Of a DNA stretch of 64,000 bases, positions 53,538-62,186 are shown one piece after another (the stretch's first letter is position 1; every line of letters starts with the position of its first letter). This DNA is from Xylanibacter ruminicola Ga6B6. GTDB lineage: Bacteria; Bacteroidota; Bacteroidia; Bacteroidales; Bacteroidaceae. The notes beneath the pieces were generated by a model. It worked only from the letters and a program-made list of their open reading frames with translations, was not told the origin of the DNA and ran no database searches. The stretch covers positions 310,001 through 374,000 of the forward strand of contig NZ_JHXD01000001.1 of NCBI RefSeq assembly GCF_000687715.1. Direction: 5' to 3'. The position numbers and the translations under genes were made by a program.

Positions 53538-53858
53538 TGATGTCATAACGTCATATCTGATGTAAACATCTGTAAAATAGTAAATTACAGATGATGATAT
53601 TATATGATATTAAATTCTTTAACGTCATATTGTGGCTGTTATATGACATTGAGATAGGTTGTATAAAGTGTTTCATCCGGAGAAACACTTTGTTTCTCAG
53701 GGCGAAACACTTTGTTTCTACTGATGAAACATGTTGAAAACATAGGTTCTTTTATGCAGTGATGTACCTTGTATGACATCATGTGTTTTAATATGACATC
53801 ATAACGTCATATATAACCAACTAAAAGTCAGATGGTTATAATGAATATGACGTTATGA
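53538..53858. repeat. Gene-free repeat cluster (TCATAACGTCATAT and GAAACACTTTGTTTCT)
   Basis: TCATAACGTCATAT occurs at 53543-53556 and 53799-53812, and inverted at 53845-53858; related AACGTCATAT (53621) and ATATGACAT (53641, 53791) lie between. GAAACACTTTGTTTCT occurs twice with a 22-bp period (53682-53697, 53704-53719), itself an inverted repeat of GAAACA/TGTTTC, with AAGTGTTTC at 53666 and GAAACA at 53726. No frame of note. The 400-bp gap between two unrelated genes holds only these repeats. Confidence 0.75.
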
Positions 53859-53895
53859 CGTTAAAAATACGAATAATTTGCAGTGAAGTGCTTTT

Positions 53896-54660
53896 TCATG
53901 GGCGACTCTCGCCTTCGATGTATTGCGAAAGGAGCAGGTGCTCGCCATCAAACATTACATAGGAGAACTGACTAATCCAGTCGCCTAAGATAATCATGCG
54001 GGCTTTCTTGGTGAGCTGCAGATCTACTTCGATGTGACGATGACCGTAGATGAAATAATCTACGTTAGAGTGGTACTGGATGTACTTTTTGGTAAACAGT
54101 ACCAGATGCTCGCGGTTCTCGCCCATATAGGCAGGCTCTTCGCCGTTAGGACGTTTCATGCGACTGTGCTTGGCCCAGTTCAATCCAAACCACATGCCCC
54201 AACGGGGATGTAATGACGAGAAGGCCCACTGACAAGCCTTGTTGTGGAAGATACTCTTGATAAGTTTGAACTTCTTATCAGGATCGCCCAGTCCGTCGCC
54301 ATGCGCCAGGAAGAACATCTTTCCGTATATCTCCGTGGTCTCAGGTTTCTTATGCAGAATCACCCCGCACTCCTTTTCCAGATATTCGTAGGCCCAGATG
54401 TCGTGGTTGCCGGTAAAGTAATGCACCTCGACACCCATGTCGGTGAGCTCCGAGATTTTTCCAAGGAAACGGGTATAGCCCTTGGGTACTACATATTTAT
54501 ATTCGTACCAGAAATCGAACATGTCGCCCAGCAGGTAGATGGCAGCCGCCTTCTCCTTGATGCTATCGAGAAAGCGAACCAGTCGGCGTTCCTGCATGCG
54601 CTGGTGCGGAATGGCTAACGAGCCCAAGTGGGCATCGGAAAGGAAATATACGTTCTTCAT
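53896..54660 (-). CDS. lpxH: UDP-2,3-diacylglucosamine diphosphatase
   Basis: Lipid A pathway enzyme (254 aa) releasing UMP to form lipid X at the inner membrane. Calcineurin-type metal motifs in order: FLSDAHLGS, YLLGDMFDFWYEY, TGNHDIW, FLAHGDGLGD and IYGHRHIEVD. The start at 54660 lies 1 bp after the upstream stop; a frame from 54681 overlaps that gene and lacks the clean MKNVYFLSDAH start. Last gene of the efp run. Confidence 0.9.
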   Translation of the reverse strand: MKNVYFLSDAHLGSLAIPHQRMQERRLVRFLDSIKEKAAAIYLLGDMFDFWYEYKYVVPKGYTRFLGKISELTDMGVEVHYFTGNHDIWAYEYLEKECGVILHKKPETTEIYGKMFFLAHGDGLGDPDKKFKLIKSIFHNKACQWAFSSLHPRWGMWFGLNWAKHSRMKRPNGEEPAYMGENREHLVLFTKKYIQYHSNVDYFIYGHRHIEVDLQLTKKARMIILGDWISQFSYVMFDGEHLLLSQYIEGESRP

Positions 54661-54661
54661 A

Positions 54662-54982
54662 TTAATCGAATCCAAGTTCAACTCTCGCTTCTTCGCTCAT
54701 CATACTCTGATCCCAAGCGGGTTCGAACACGAGATTAACATTGGCTCCCTTTACGCCATCCACACTCTCTACCTTGGTGCGGACATCCTCAAGGATAAAA
54801 TCTGCAGCGGGACAGTTGGGGGCAGTAAAGGTCATGTCCAACTCAACAGAACTGTCGTCCTGTACATCTATCTTGTAAATCATTCCCAGGTCGTAGATAT
54901 TGACGGGAATCTCGGGATCGTAAACGGTCTTCAGTACATCTACAATCCGCTCTTCTATCTGTGTTTTCTCTTCCTGTGTCAT
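54662..54982 (-). CDS. MIP18/DUF59-family iron-sulfur assembly protein (SufT-like)
   Basis: 106-aa protein in the family that helps Fe-S cluster maturation (SufT, PaaD, MIP18). Signature DPEIPVNIYDLGMIYKI, followed by DMTFTAPNCPAADFI with the conserved cysteine, and VNLVFEPAWDQSMMSEEARVELG. The frame is open to 55066 but that would overlap radC by 65 bp; the ATG at 54982, 19 bp after radC, fits the family start. No other suf genes nearby. Confidence 0.88.
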   Translation of the reverse strand: MTQEEKTQIEERIVDVLKTVYDPEIPVNIYDLGMIYKIDVQDDSSVELDMTFTAPNCPAADFILEDVRTKVESVDGVKGANVNLVFEPAWDQSMMSEEARVELGFD

Positions 54983-55001
54983 AACTGTATATGTTTGTTT
55001 G

Positions 55002-55691
55002 TTAGCATTTTCCTTGTTCGTGGTAGCTGTAGTAGTGGCCATCGGTAACGATGACGTGATCGGCAAAGTGGATGTCCATCAGCTTACAGGCATTCATGAT
55101 GCTGATGGTTAACTCATCATCCTGTTTGCTGGGCGTGATGCCACCCGATGGGTGGTTGTGACATGCCACCAGCTGTGTGGCGTTGCAGAGTACTGCCTCG
55201 CGGATGATAAGGCGAATATCTACTGCTGTTGCGGTAATGCCGCCACGGGCAATACGCAGTTTTTTTATCAATCGGTATTGCTGGTTTAGCAGCAGTACCC
55301 AGAACTCCTCTACATCCAGATCCTGCATCACTGGGTGCATGTGGTTGTAGATACGAGTGGCTGTGCCCAAGTCGGGGCGTTCTTCGGGTGTTTCCATCTG
55401 TCGGCGCTTGCCCAGTTCGCAGGCTGCCAGGATGGTGATGGCCTTGGCCTCGCCCACGCCATTGTACTGGCACAGGTCGTGAATGGATTTCTTGCCTAAG
55501 GTGTTCAGACTGTTGTTGCAGTCGGCTAAGATGCGCTTCATTAAATCTACGGCGCTCTCTTTGGTTGAACCCGAACCAATCAGTATGGCCAATAGCTCTG
55601 CGCTGCTCAGTGCCTCGGCACCCTGCGTAGCCATCTTTTCGCGAGGACGATCCTCTTCGGCCCACTGATTAATGTTCAGTTTCTCGTTCAT
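55002..55691 (-). CDS. radC: RadC-family JAB-domain protein
   Basis: 229-aa protein with an N-terminal helix-hairpin-helix region (RPREKMATQGAEALSSAELLAILIGSG, NGVGEAKAITILAACELG) and a C-terminal JAB metalloprotease-like domain with CHNHPSGGITPSKQDDEL (His, His, Asp metal site). RadC was once linked to DNA repair; its real role is unclear. The long frame to 55826 overlaps the glycosyltransferase; the ATG at 55691 gives a 4-bp ATGA overlap with it. Confidence 0.92.
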   Translation of the reverse strand: MNEKLNINQWAEEDRPREKMATQGAEALSSAELLAILIGSGSTKESAVDLMKRILADCNNSLNTLGKKSIHDLCQYNGVGEAKAITILAACELGKRRQMETPEERPDLGTATRIYNHMHPVMQDLDVEEFWVLLLNQQYRLIKKLRIARGGITATAVDIRLIIREAVLCNATQLVACHNHPSGGITPSKQDDELTISIMNACKLMDIHFADHVIVTDGHYYSYHEQGKC

Positions 55692-56677
55692 TTGTAGAAA
55701 TTCTTTTCGAAAGCGGTAAATTCGTCTTGCTTCAGTACGCAGCGTTTCCACCACGACTCGATGAAGCCGAAACCGTAGCCCATCAGCTGTACAAAGGCGG
55801 CGGGGATGCTGAGCAATCCTACCCACAAGCTCTTGTTCTTGATGCTTGAGTCGATGCAGAGCAACAGACTATATAATATAATAGGAACGCACGCGAGTGC
55901 CCAGAAAAGCGAAATGAGCAGCAACCCGATGACACCCAAGGTGAATACGGTTGGCAGTAGATGCACTAACTTCATAGTGCCGGGATGGCGCTTCTCGAGA
56001 TTGATACGAGCGATACCGCTGTTGTACACCTGACGGAAGAACTTACGGAAATCGGTACGGCGCTTGTGCCACACCCATGCCTCGGGGAAGAGACGTGGCA
56101 TAAAACCTGCTTCCACAATACGGTATGAGAAGTCGATATCCTCGCCAAAACGCATCTTGGTAAAGCCGCCCAACTGAAGATACACATCGCGACGGATGCC
56201 CATGTTGAACGAACGGGGATAGAACTTATCGAGCTTAGCCTTTCCGCCGCGGATGCCACCTGTGGTAAAAAAGGATGTCATCGAATAGCTGATGGCCTTT
56301 TGTATCGGGGTGAACGATGGGTGCGTGGCGTCGGGACCGCCGAAGGCCTCGCATGGGTTCTGCTTGAGCTCGTCTTCTACTGCCTGTAGATAGCCTGCGG
56401 GCAGTACCACATCGCTGTCTAAGATGATAACATACTCACCGTTAGCACGTTCGGCACCATAGTTGCGACTCTGACCGGGGCCGCTGTTCTCCTTGGCGTA
56501 ATAATGCAAATCAAGGATGCTTGCGTATTTATCGCAAACATCCTTGCATGGTTTTACTGATCCGTCCTCTACTATCAGAACCTCAAAATCCTTAACGGTT
56601 TGTTCACAGAGGCTCTGTAACAGTTCGTCTACCTCGTCGGGACGATTGTAGACGGGAACGATGATCGAGTATCTCAT
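55688..56677 (-). CDS. Family 2 glycosyltransferase
   Basis: 329 aa. GT-A domain: SIIVPVYNRPDEVDELLQSL at the start, FEVLIVEDGS, YVIILDSDVVLPAGYL (DxD-like), GFTKMRFGEDIDFSYRI (ED motif), and then two or three C-terminal hydrophobic helices (about residues 230-310) that anchor it in the inner membrane. Acceptor and sugar are unknown; cell-surface polysaccharide or lipid glycosylation is likely. It overlaps efp by 1 bp and radC by 4 bp. Confidence 0.9.
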   Translation of the reverse strand: MRYSIIVPVYNRPDEVDELLQSLCEQTVKDFEVLIVEDGSVKPCKDVCDKYASILDLHYYAKENSGPGQSRNYGAERANGEYVIILDSDVVLPAGYLQAVEDELKQNPCEAFGGPDATHPSFTPIQKAISYSMTSFFTTGGIRGGKAKLDKFYPRSFNMGIRRDVYLQLGGFTKMRFGEDIDFSYRIVEAGFMPRLFPEAWVWHKRRTDFRKFFRQVYNSGIARINLEKRHPGTMKLVHLLPTVFTLGVIGLLLISLFWALACVPIILYSLLLCIDSSIKNKSLWVGLLSIPAAFVQLMGYGFGFIESWWKRCVLKQDEFTAFEKNFYK

Positions 56678-57243
56678 TATTCCTTTACACGCTGCAGGTA
56701 AGAACCGTCGCGAGTGTCAACCTGAATTAGGTCGCCCTCGTTGATGAACAGAGGAACACGAACCTCAACACCTGTCTCCAGAGTAGCAGGCTTCAGAGTG
56801 TTGGTAGCTGTGTCGCCCTTAACACCAGGCTCAGAGTGAGTAACGCGGAGAACGGTCTTAACAGGCATCTCAGCGTAAAGGATAGTACCATCGGTAGTGT
56901 CAGAAACAACCTCCACGATGTCGCTCTCCTTCATGTACTCATGACCGATTACGAGCTCGTTGTCGATGGGGATCTGCTCGAATGTCTCCTGATTCATGAA
57001 GATACGACCAGACTGGTCCTCATAGAGATACTGGTAAGGACGACGCTCGATGATTACATCCTCTAGCTTCTCACCGATGTTGAAGCGACGCTCCAGTACG
57101 CGACCGTCTGAAACGTTCTTAACCTTGATAATCATGATGGTGTTACCCTTACCTGGCTTGCGGTGCTGGAAATCGATGCACACCCAGATGCCACCGTCCA
57201 TGCGAATGGCGGTGCCCTTTTTAATGTCTTGTGAATTAATCAT
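56677..57243 (-). CDS. efp: Translation elongation factor P
   Basis: 188-aa factor that frees ribosomes stalled at polyproline. N-terminal KOW-like domain with the tip loop HRKPGKGNTI (Lys at the site modified in many bacteria), then two OB domains with the signature EPGVKGDTATNTLKPATLETGVEVRVPLFI and RDGSYLQRV at the end. No lysine-modifying gene is adjacent. First gene of the efp-GT2-radC-MIP18-lpxH run, from the -7 box at 57282-57289. Confidence 0.96.
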   Translation of the reverse strand: MINSQDIKKGTAIRMDGGIWVCIDFQHRKPGKGNTIMIIKVKNVSDGRVLERRFNIGEKLEDVIIERRPYQYLYEDQSGRIFMNQETFEQIPIDNELVIGHEYMKESDIVEVVSDTTDGTILYAEMPVKTVLRVTHSEPGVKGDTATNTLKPATLETGVEVRVPLFINEGDLIQVDTRDGSYLQRVKE

Positions 57244-57281
57244 AAACCTTTAAAATGTTACTTTTATATCGTTTTCGGGTG

Positions 57282-57289
57282 CAAAGGTA
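57282..57289 (-). promoter_or_regulatory. -7 box for the efp operon
   Basis: Minus-strand TACCTTTG, 38 bp before the efp start. Confidence 0.7.
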
Positions 57290-57363
57290 CTGCTTTTTTG
57301 GAAAAAAACATAAAAAGTTTAGCTAAAAATCGTATAAAATTTGCGTAATTCAAAAGAAATGAG

Positions 57364-57371
57364 TACTTTTG
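57364..57371 (+). promoter_or_regulatory. -7 box for rpmH
   Basis: TACTTTTG with TTTG exactly 20 bp upstream (57340-57343), close to the ideal promoter, as expected for a ribosomal protein gene. Confidence 0.85.
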
Positions 57372-57417
57372 CACCCCAAATCGGTAAATAAATAACAAAA
57401 TTAAATAAGTATTCACA

Positions 57418-57573
57418 ATGAAGAGAACATTTCAGCCACACAATCGCCGTCGCGTAAACAAGCACGGCTTCCGTGAGAGAATGGCCACCAAGAACGGTCG
57501 TCGAGTACTGGCTGCTCGTCGCGCTAAGGGCCGCAAGAAGTTGACAGTTTCTGACGAGAATCACGGAAAGTAA
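57418..57573 (+). CDS. rpmH: 50S ribosomal protein L34
   Basis: 51-aa ribosomal protein, too short to stand out as a long frame. It reads [20 protein letters not shown] then [20 protein letters not shown], the standard L34 pattern, with a short acidic/basic tail after KKLTVSDE. It has a strong promoter and a hairpin terminator of its own (57605-57646). In this genome it is separated from rnpA and yidD, which lie near 0.6-1.2 kb. Confidence 0.97.
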   Translation: MKRTFQPHNRRRVNKHGFRERMATKNGRRVLAARRAKGRKKLTVSDENHGK

Positions 57574-57604
57574 TCCGAGAGGAACTTAGAAAATGAGTTA
57601 AAAT

Positions 57605-57646
57605 AGAAAGAAGTAGAGTGAAATCTTTGCTTCTTTCTGTTTTTTT
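57605..57646 (+). terminator. Terminator after rpmH
   Basis: AGAAAGAAG / CTTCTTTCT 9-bp stem with a 16-nt loop, then GTTTTTTTA. The downstream -7 box for the next gene begins 4 bp later. Confidence 0.82.
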
Positions 57647-57649
57647 ATG

Positions 57650-57657
57650 TACTTTTG
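57650..57657 (+). promoter_or_regulatory. -7 box for the PASTA/rluA/ddl operon
   Basis: TACTTTTG with TTTG 20 bp upstream (57626-57629); the upstream element lies inside the rpmH terminator loop. Confidence 0.8.
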
Positions 57658-57679
57658 TACCGAAATAGAGAAGTAAAAG

Positions 57680-58330
57680 ATGAAAACAAAAGAATTCTTC
57701 GGCAAGTTCTGTAGTAAGTTCCTGATTTGGAACCTGATAGCGATGGCACTCGTGGTCATCCTGTTGGTGGTAGGTGTGAACTACGGACTGGACTGGTACA
57801 CCCATCACGGTGAGAGTATCAGAGTGCCGAATATAGAGGGTATGCGAATAACCAAGGCACGCGAGATGATGGAAGAGTGCGGACTGGAGATTGTGGTAAC
57901 CGATTCGGGTTACAACAAACGCTTGCCTGCCGACTGCGTACTGACGCAGAGCCCTGGTGCCGGACTGACTGTTAAGTCGGGGCATACCATTTATGTAACC
58001 ATCAACTCGTCGAACTCGCCATCGGTAGCTATTCCCGATGTGGTGGATAACTGCAGCTACCGCGAGGCCGAGGCAAAACTGATATCATTAGGATTCAAGG
58101 TACTTCCGCCACAGTATGTAACAGGTGAGAAGGATTGGGTTTACGGTGTATCGTGCAATGGTCGAAAGGTATCAACTGGCGAACGCATATCCATCGAACA
58201 GCCCCTGACGCTGCTGGTAGGTAGCGGACAGTATGGTTCCGATGAAGAATTGAACGTAATTGGTGGCGACGATGCTCTGATGCAGAGCGGTAATGGCGAA
58301 GTGGATGATTTTGAGGAGGTAACAGAATGA
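57680..58330 (+). CDS. PASTA-domain membrane protein
   Basis: 216 aa: a short cytoplasmic start, one helix at about residues 14-36 (NLIAMALVVILLVVGVNYGL), then two PASTA domains (IRVPNIEGMRITKAREMMEE to about residue 112, and VAIPDVVDNCSYREAEAKLI to about 185) and an acidic tail. PASTA domains bind peptidoglycan fragments; unlike Ser/Thr kinases or PBPs no catalytic domain is present. It overlaps the pseudouridine synthase gene by 4 bp. Location next to ddl supports a wall-related role. Confidence 0.9.
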   Translation: MKTKEFFGKFCSKFLIWNLIAMALVVILLVVGVNYGLDWYTHHGESIRVPNIEGMRITKAREMMEECGLEIVVTDSGYNKRLPADCVLTQSPGAGLTVKSGHTIYVTINSSNSPSVAIPDVVDNCSYREAEAKLISLGFKVLPPQYVTGEKDWVYGVSCNGRKVSTGERISIEQPLTLLVGSGQYGSDEELNVIGGDDALMQSGNGEVDDFEEVTE

Positions 58331-59370
58331 CAAACGAAACCATCGATATCGAAGAGCAGGAGCAAGAAGACTTGCTGTACGAACACTTTCGTATGGAGGT
58401 TGATAAAGGACAGGTGCCTATACGTATTGATAAGTACCTGGTTGAACATCAGCCACACTCCAGTCGTAACCGTATCCAGCAGGCTGCCGATGCGGGTTTT
58501 ATTCATGTAAACGAAAAGCCTGTAAAAAGTAACTATAAGGTACGCCCGGGCGATATCATCACACTGATGCTCGATCGTCCGCATTACGATACTACGATAG
58601 AACCCGAGGATATCCCCTTGGAGGTGGTTTACGAGGATGCCGACCTGATGGTGATTAACAAGCCTGCAGGTATGGTGGTTCACCCGGGATGCGGCAACTT
58701 TAACGGCACCTTGGTAAATGCAATAGCCTGGCATCTGAAGGATTTGGCCAGCTACGATCCTAACGACCCAGAGGTGGGTTTGGTGCATCGCATCGATAAG
58801 GATACCAGTGGTCTGTTGGTAGTAGCTAAAACGCCAGATGCCAAGACGTCACTAGGAAAACAATTCTTTAATAAGACCACCCATCGCAGTTATAATGCCT
58901 TGGTGTGGGGAAACTTTGTGGAGGACGAAGGACGTATCGAAGGAAATATCGGTCGCGATCCCAAGGACCGTCTGCGTATGGAGGTTTTTCCACCCGATTC
59001 GGAGATAGGAAAACCTGCTGTAACCCATTACAAGGTGTTGGAGCGTTATGGCTATGTAACGCTGGTGGAGTGTATCCTCGAAACAGGTCGTACCCATCAG
59101 ATACGTGCTCACATGAAACATATCGGACACCCGTTGTTTGCCGATGAGCGCTATGGCGGTACCGAACTGCTGCGTGGCGAGCGCACTGCCAGCTACAAGG
59201 CTTATATCCAGAACTGTTTTAAGCTCTGTCCGCGTCAGGTACTGCATGCCAAGACCTTAGGTTTTGTACACCCCACCACGGGTAAGCAGATGGACTTTAC
59301 ATCGGAGTGGCCTGCTGATATGACGGCTCTGATTGATAAATGGAGAAAGTATATAAAGGCAAAAGAATAA
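58327..59370 (+). CDS. RluA-family 23S rRNA pseudouridine synthase (RluD-like)
   Basis: 347 aa. An S4 RNA-binding domain near residues 20-85 (IRIDKYLVEHQPHSSRNRIQQAADAGFI), then the catalytic domain with VVYEDADLMVINKPAGMVVHPG and GLVHRIDKDTSGLLVVAKT (catalytic Asp), and ETGRTHQIRAHMKHIGHPLF. Sequence features fit RluD-like enzymes that modify helix 69, but the exact site is not proven. Lies in the PASTA-ddl operon. Confidence 0.92.
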   Translation: MTNETIDIEEQEQEDLLYEHFRMEVDKGQVPIRIDKYLVEHQPHSSRNRIQQAADAGFIHVNEKPVKSNYKVRPGDIITLMLDRPHYDTTIEPEDIPLEVVYEDADLMVINKPAGMVVHPGCGNFNGTLVNAIAWHLKDLASYDPNDPEVGLVHRIDKDTSGLLVVAKTPDAKTSLGKQFFNKTTHRSYNALVWGNFVEDEGRIEGNIGRDPKDRLRMEVFPPDSEIGKPAVTHYKVLERYGYVTLVECILETGRTHQIRAHMKHIGHPLFADERYGGTELLRGERTASYKAYIQNCFKLCPRQVLHAKTLGFVHPTTGKQMDFTSEWPADMTALIDKWRKYIKAKE

Positions 59371-59391
59371 GAAGTAAAAACATAAGATACA

Positions 59392-60384
59392 ATGGAGAAC
59401 TTAAAGAGAACGATTGCCATCGTATGTGGTGGCGACTCATCAGAACACGACGTTTCTCTGCGCTCGGCACAGGGACTTTATTCATTTTTTGATAAGGAAC
59501 GCTACGATGTGTATATCGTAGATATCAAAGGACAGGACTGGCACGTGGAGTTGTCAGATGGAACTACAGCTAAGATTGACCGAAACGACTTCTCGTTTAT
59601 GGAAAACGGCGAGGCCAAGGTTTTCGACTATGCTTATATCACCATTCATGGTACCCCAGGCGAGAACGGTCTGTTGCAGGGCTATTTCGATCTGATTGGT
59701 TTGCCTTACAGCACCAGCGGCGTACTGGTTGAGGCTATGACTTTTGATAAGTTCGTGCTGAACCAGTATCTGCGTGGCTACGGTGTAAAGGTGGCCGACT
59801 CGCTGCTGATTCGTCAGGGCTACGAGGAATTGGTGAGCGATGATGAGATTGAGGAGCGTATCGGTATGCCATGTTTTGTAAAGCCTGCTGCCGATGGTTC
59901 ATCATTCGGTGTATCGAAGGTGAAGGAGAAGGATATGCTGGCTCCTGCCATCCGCAAGGCCATGCTCGAGAGTCCTGAGATTATGGTTGAGAGCTACCTC
60001 GAAGGTACCGAGATCTCTATCGGTGTTTATAAGACCAAGGAGAAGACCGTGGTTCTGCCTGCCACCGAGGTGGTTACCAGCAACGAGTTCTTTGATTACG
60101 ATGCCAAGTACAACGGACAGGTACAGGAGATTACTCCAGCCCGTTTGCCCGAGGATGTAACAGAGCGCGTACGCCAGATTACCTCGCATATCTACGATAT
60201 CCTGCATTGTAATGGTATCATCCGTATCGACTTTATCATCTCGAAGAAGGGTGACATCTCGATGCTTGAGGTTAATACCACACCAGGTATGACTGCTACC
60301 AGCTTTATTCCTCAGCAGGTACGTGCAGCAGGTCTGTCGATGACCGATGTGCTGACAGAGATTGTTGAGAATCAGTTTGATTAA
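59392..60384 (+). CDS. ddl: D-alanine--D-alanine ligase
   Basis: Joins two D-Ala with ATP for peptidoglycan (330 aa). ATP-grasp fold: AIVCGGDSSEHDVSLRSAQG, TIHGTPGENGLLQGYFDLIGLPYSTSGV, CFVKPAADGSSFGVSKV, MVESYLEGTEISIGVY, IDFIISKKGDISMLEVNTTPGMT. MurF, which uses its product, is at 43.4-44.8 kb. Follows the pseudouridine synthase gene by 21 bp. Confidence 0.96.
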   Translation: MENLKRTIAIVCGGDSSEHDVSLRSAQGLYSFFDKERYDVYIVDIKGQDWHVELSDGTTAKIDRNDFSFMENGEAKVFDYAYITIHGTPGENGLLQGYFDLIGLPYSTSGVLVEAMTFDKFVLNQYLRGYGVKVADSLLIRQGYEELVSDDEIEERIGMPCFVKPAADGSSFGVSKVKEKDMLAPAIRKAMLESPEIMVESYLEGTEISIGVYKTKEKTVVLPATEVVTSNEFFDYDAKYNGQVQEITPARLPEDVTERVRQITSHIYDILHCNGIIRIDFIISKKGDISMLEVNTTPGMTATSFIPQQVRAAGLSMTDVLTEIVENQFD

Positions 60385-60387
60385 TAT

Positions 60388-61530
60388 ATGAGAGAAGAGT
60401 TCGACGAGATCCGACCTTACGAGGCGGGAGAGATGAAGCAGGCGTTCGACGACTTGCTCAACGACAGACAGTTCCAAATGATACTGAAGGGTTTTACCCC
60501 TTGGTTGCCTAAATCGATGCGTAACGCTTTGTTGCGCTTGGCATTTACTGGTATCAAAACACCACTCGATTTCCAGAAGCGTTTTATGAAACCTGTGGTT
60601 AACTACATCATCCGCAAACATACCGACGGGTGCTCGTTCCAGGATTCTTCGATTGCAGCTTACGATAAGAGTCAGCGATACACATTTGTGTCGAATCATC
60701 GCGATATCGTGCTTGACTCGGCATTCTTGGATGTAAAGCTGGTTGAAGCAGGTTATCCCACTACCGTTGAAATAGGTATTGGCGATAATCTGCTTATCTA
60801 TCCGTGGATTAAACGATTGGTGCGTATGAACAAGGCCTTTACCGTACGTCGTGGCTTGTCGTTGCGCGAAACGTTGGCAGCCTCGCAACTTATGAGTCGT
60901 TATATCCACTATGCCGTAACCCAGAAAAAGGAGAATATCTGGATTGCCCAACGCGAGGGTAGAGCCAAGGATTCGAGCGACCGTACCCAGGATGCTGTGC
61001 TTAAGATGCTGGCGATGGGGGGCGACTTGAAGGAGCTGAACATCGTACCGCTCACCATCAGCTATGAGTTCGACCCTTGCGACTATCTTAAGGCGCAGGA
61101 GTTCCAACAGAAGCGTGATAATCCGGCCTTTAAGAAGTCGCGTCAGGACGACCTTGATAACATGAAGACCGGTATCTTTGGCTATAAGGGTCGAGTGGTA
61201 TATCGTCCGGCCGCACCTATCAATACCTGGATAGATGAACTGAGTGATCTGCCCAAAACAGAGTGGTTCAAGGCGCTGGCCGAGCGGATGGACCGCGAGA
61301 TTCATCGTGGCTATGAGCTTTACCCCTGTAACTACATCGCCCTGGATGAGTTGAATGGCAATCAGGCCAATGCAGCCCATTATACCGATGCTGATGTGAA
61401 ACGTTTCAATCAGTACTTAGCTGGTCAGATGGCTAAGATACAGTTGCCAAATAAGGATGAGGCATTCCTGCGTGAGCGCATGCTGACGATGTATGCCAAC
61501 CCTGTACGAAACTTAATGGCTGCCCAATGA
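60388..61530 (+). CDS. PlsC-like glycerolipid acyltransferase
   Basis: 380-aa protein of the 1-acyl-glycerol-3-phosphate acyltransferase superfamily. The first block is VSNHRDIVLDSAFL, the likely His/Asp catalytic pair but spaced H-x5-D rather than the usual H-x4-D; the later block is WIAQREGRAKD, matching the EGxR substrate site. About 80 extra residues precede the core. It probably acylates a phospholipid or envelope lipid at the inner membrane. 3 bp after ddl and overlapping the next gene by 4 bp. Confidence 0.8.
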   Translation: MREEFDEIRPYEAGEMKQAFDDLLNDRQFQMILKGFTPWLPKSMRNALLRLAFTGIKTPLDFQKRFMKPVVNYIIRKHTDGCSFQDSSIAAYDKSQRYTFVSNHRDIVLDSAFLDVKLVEAGYPTTVEIGIGDNLLIYPWIKRLVRMNKAFTVRRGLSLRETLAASQLMSRYIHYAVTQKKENIWIAQREGRAKDSSDRTQDAVLKMLAMGGDLKELNIVPLTISYEFDPCDYLKAQEFQQKRDNPAFKKSRQDDLDNMKTGIFGYKGRVVYRPAAPINTWIDELSDLPKTEWFKALAERMDREIHRGYELYPCNYIALDELNGNQANAAHYTDADVKRFNQYLAGQMAKIQLPNKDEAFLRERMLTMYANPVRNLMAAQ

Positions 61531-62183
61531 AAAAGTTGCTTTGCATAGTATCTACCTTCCTCATCATCTCGTGCTCTCAGGATGTTTACGATAAGGGTGA
61601 GGGGAAGTACTCTTTGTTGCGAGGCGACTTTGCTGAGGCTATAGTGAACAGCAACCAGCAGGTAACAAAGATTGTTACCGATGATGGCGACGAACTGTCG
61701 CTCACTGCACCTTATACTGCCAAGTGGGTGAACAAGGCCGATACCACCTATCGCTGTATGCTATACTATAATAAGGTGAACAATCAGGCTGAGGTGGTTT
61801 CGATGGGCCAGGTGCCATGTGCTTTCATTGCTTTGCTTTCGGATTTTGATAAGCCACTGTTGACCGATCCTGTGAAGTTCGAGAGCACCTGGATGAGTAA
61901 AACGGGAAAGTATCTGAACTTGAGTCTGCAGCTAAAAACGGGTGTTACCGATGATTCTACTGCCGCCCAGAGCTTAGCGATTGTTAGCGATACACTGGTT
62001 AAGCATGCTGATGGCAAGCAGATACGTCATCTTATTCTGTATCACGATCAGGGTAACGTGCCAGAATATTATTCAACCAAGGTGTACATGAGTATCCCTA
62101 CAAACAGAATTGATGCCGACTCCGTTAGAATCAGCATCAACTCCTACGATGGTGAAGTCATCACCAAGCACCGTATCCGTTAA
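61527..62183 (+). CDS. NigD-like lipoprotein
   Basis: 218-aa lipoprotein (FLIISC, Cys16, then SQD). The N-terminal OB-like half (SLLRGDFAEAIVNSNQQVTKIVTDDGDEL, YRCMLYYNKVNNQAEVV) and the C-terminal beta-sandwich half (TWMSKTGKYLNLSLQLKTG) match the Bacteroidetes NigD-like family. Members were named from a bacteriocin-linked gene, but most have no known role. Ends the PASTA-ddl operon; converges on the GH31 gene with only 3 bp between stops. Confidence 0.8.
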   Translation: MKKLLCIVSTFLIISCSQDVYDKGEGKYSLLRGDFAEAIVNSNQQVTKIVTDDGDELSLTAPYTAKWVNKADTTYRCMLYYNKVNNQAEVVSMGQVPCAFIALLSDFDKPLLTDPVKFESTWMSKTGKYLNLSLQLKTGVTDDSTAAQSLAIVSDTLVKHADGKQIRHLILYHDQGNVPEYYSTKVYMSIPTNRIDADSVRISINSYDGEVITKHRIR

Positions 62184-62186
62184 TTT

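Noticed and set aside
53538..53858. CRISPR array
   Set aside because: Repeats are short, unevenly spaced and partly inverted; there are no regular unique spacers and no cas genes.
57524..57985. 153-codon minus-strand frame over rpmH and the PASTA gene start
   Set aside because: Opposite strand contains the rpmH terminator, a perfect promoter and two real genes; the frame crosses all of them.
59902..61380. 492-codon open frame on the minus strand
   Set aside because: It lies opposite ddl and the acyltransferase gene, both with clear catalytic motifs; composition is His/Leu/Gln-rich as in antisense shadows, and no start signal or family pattern is seen.
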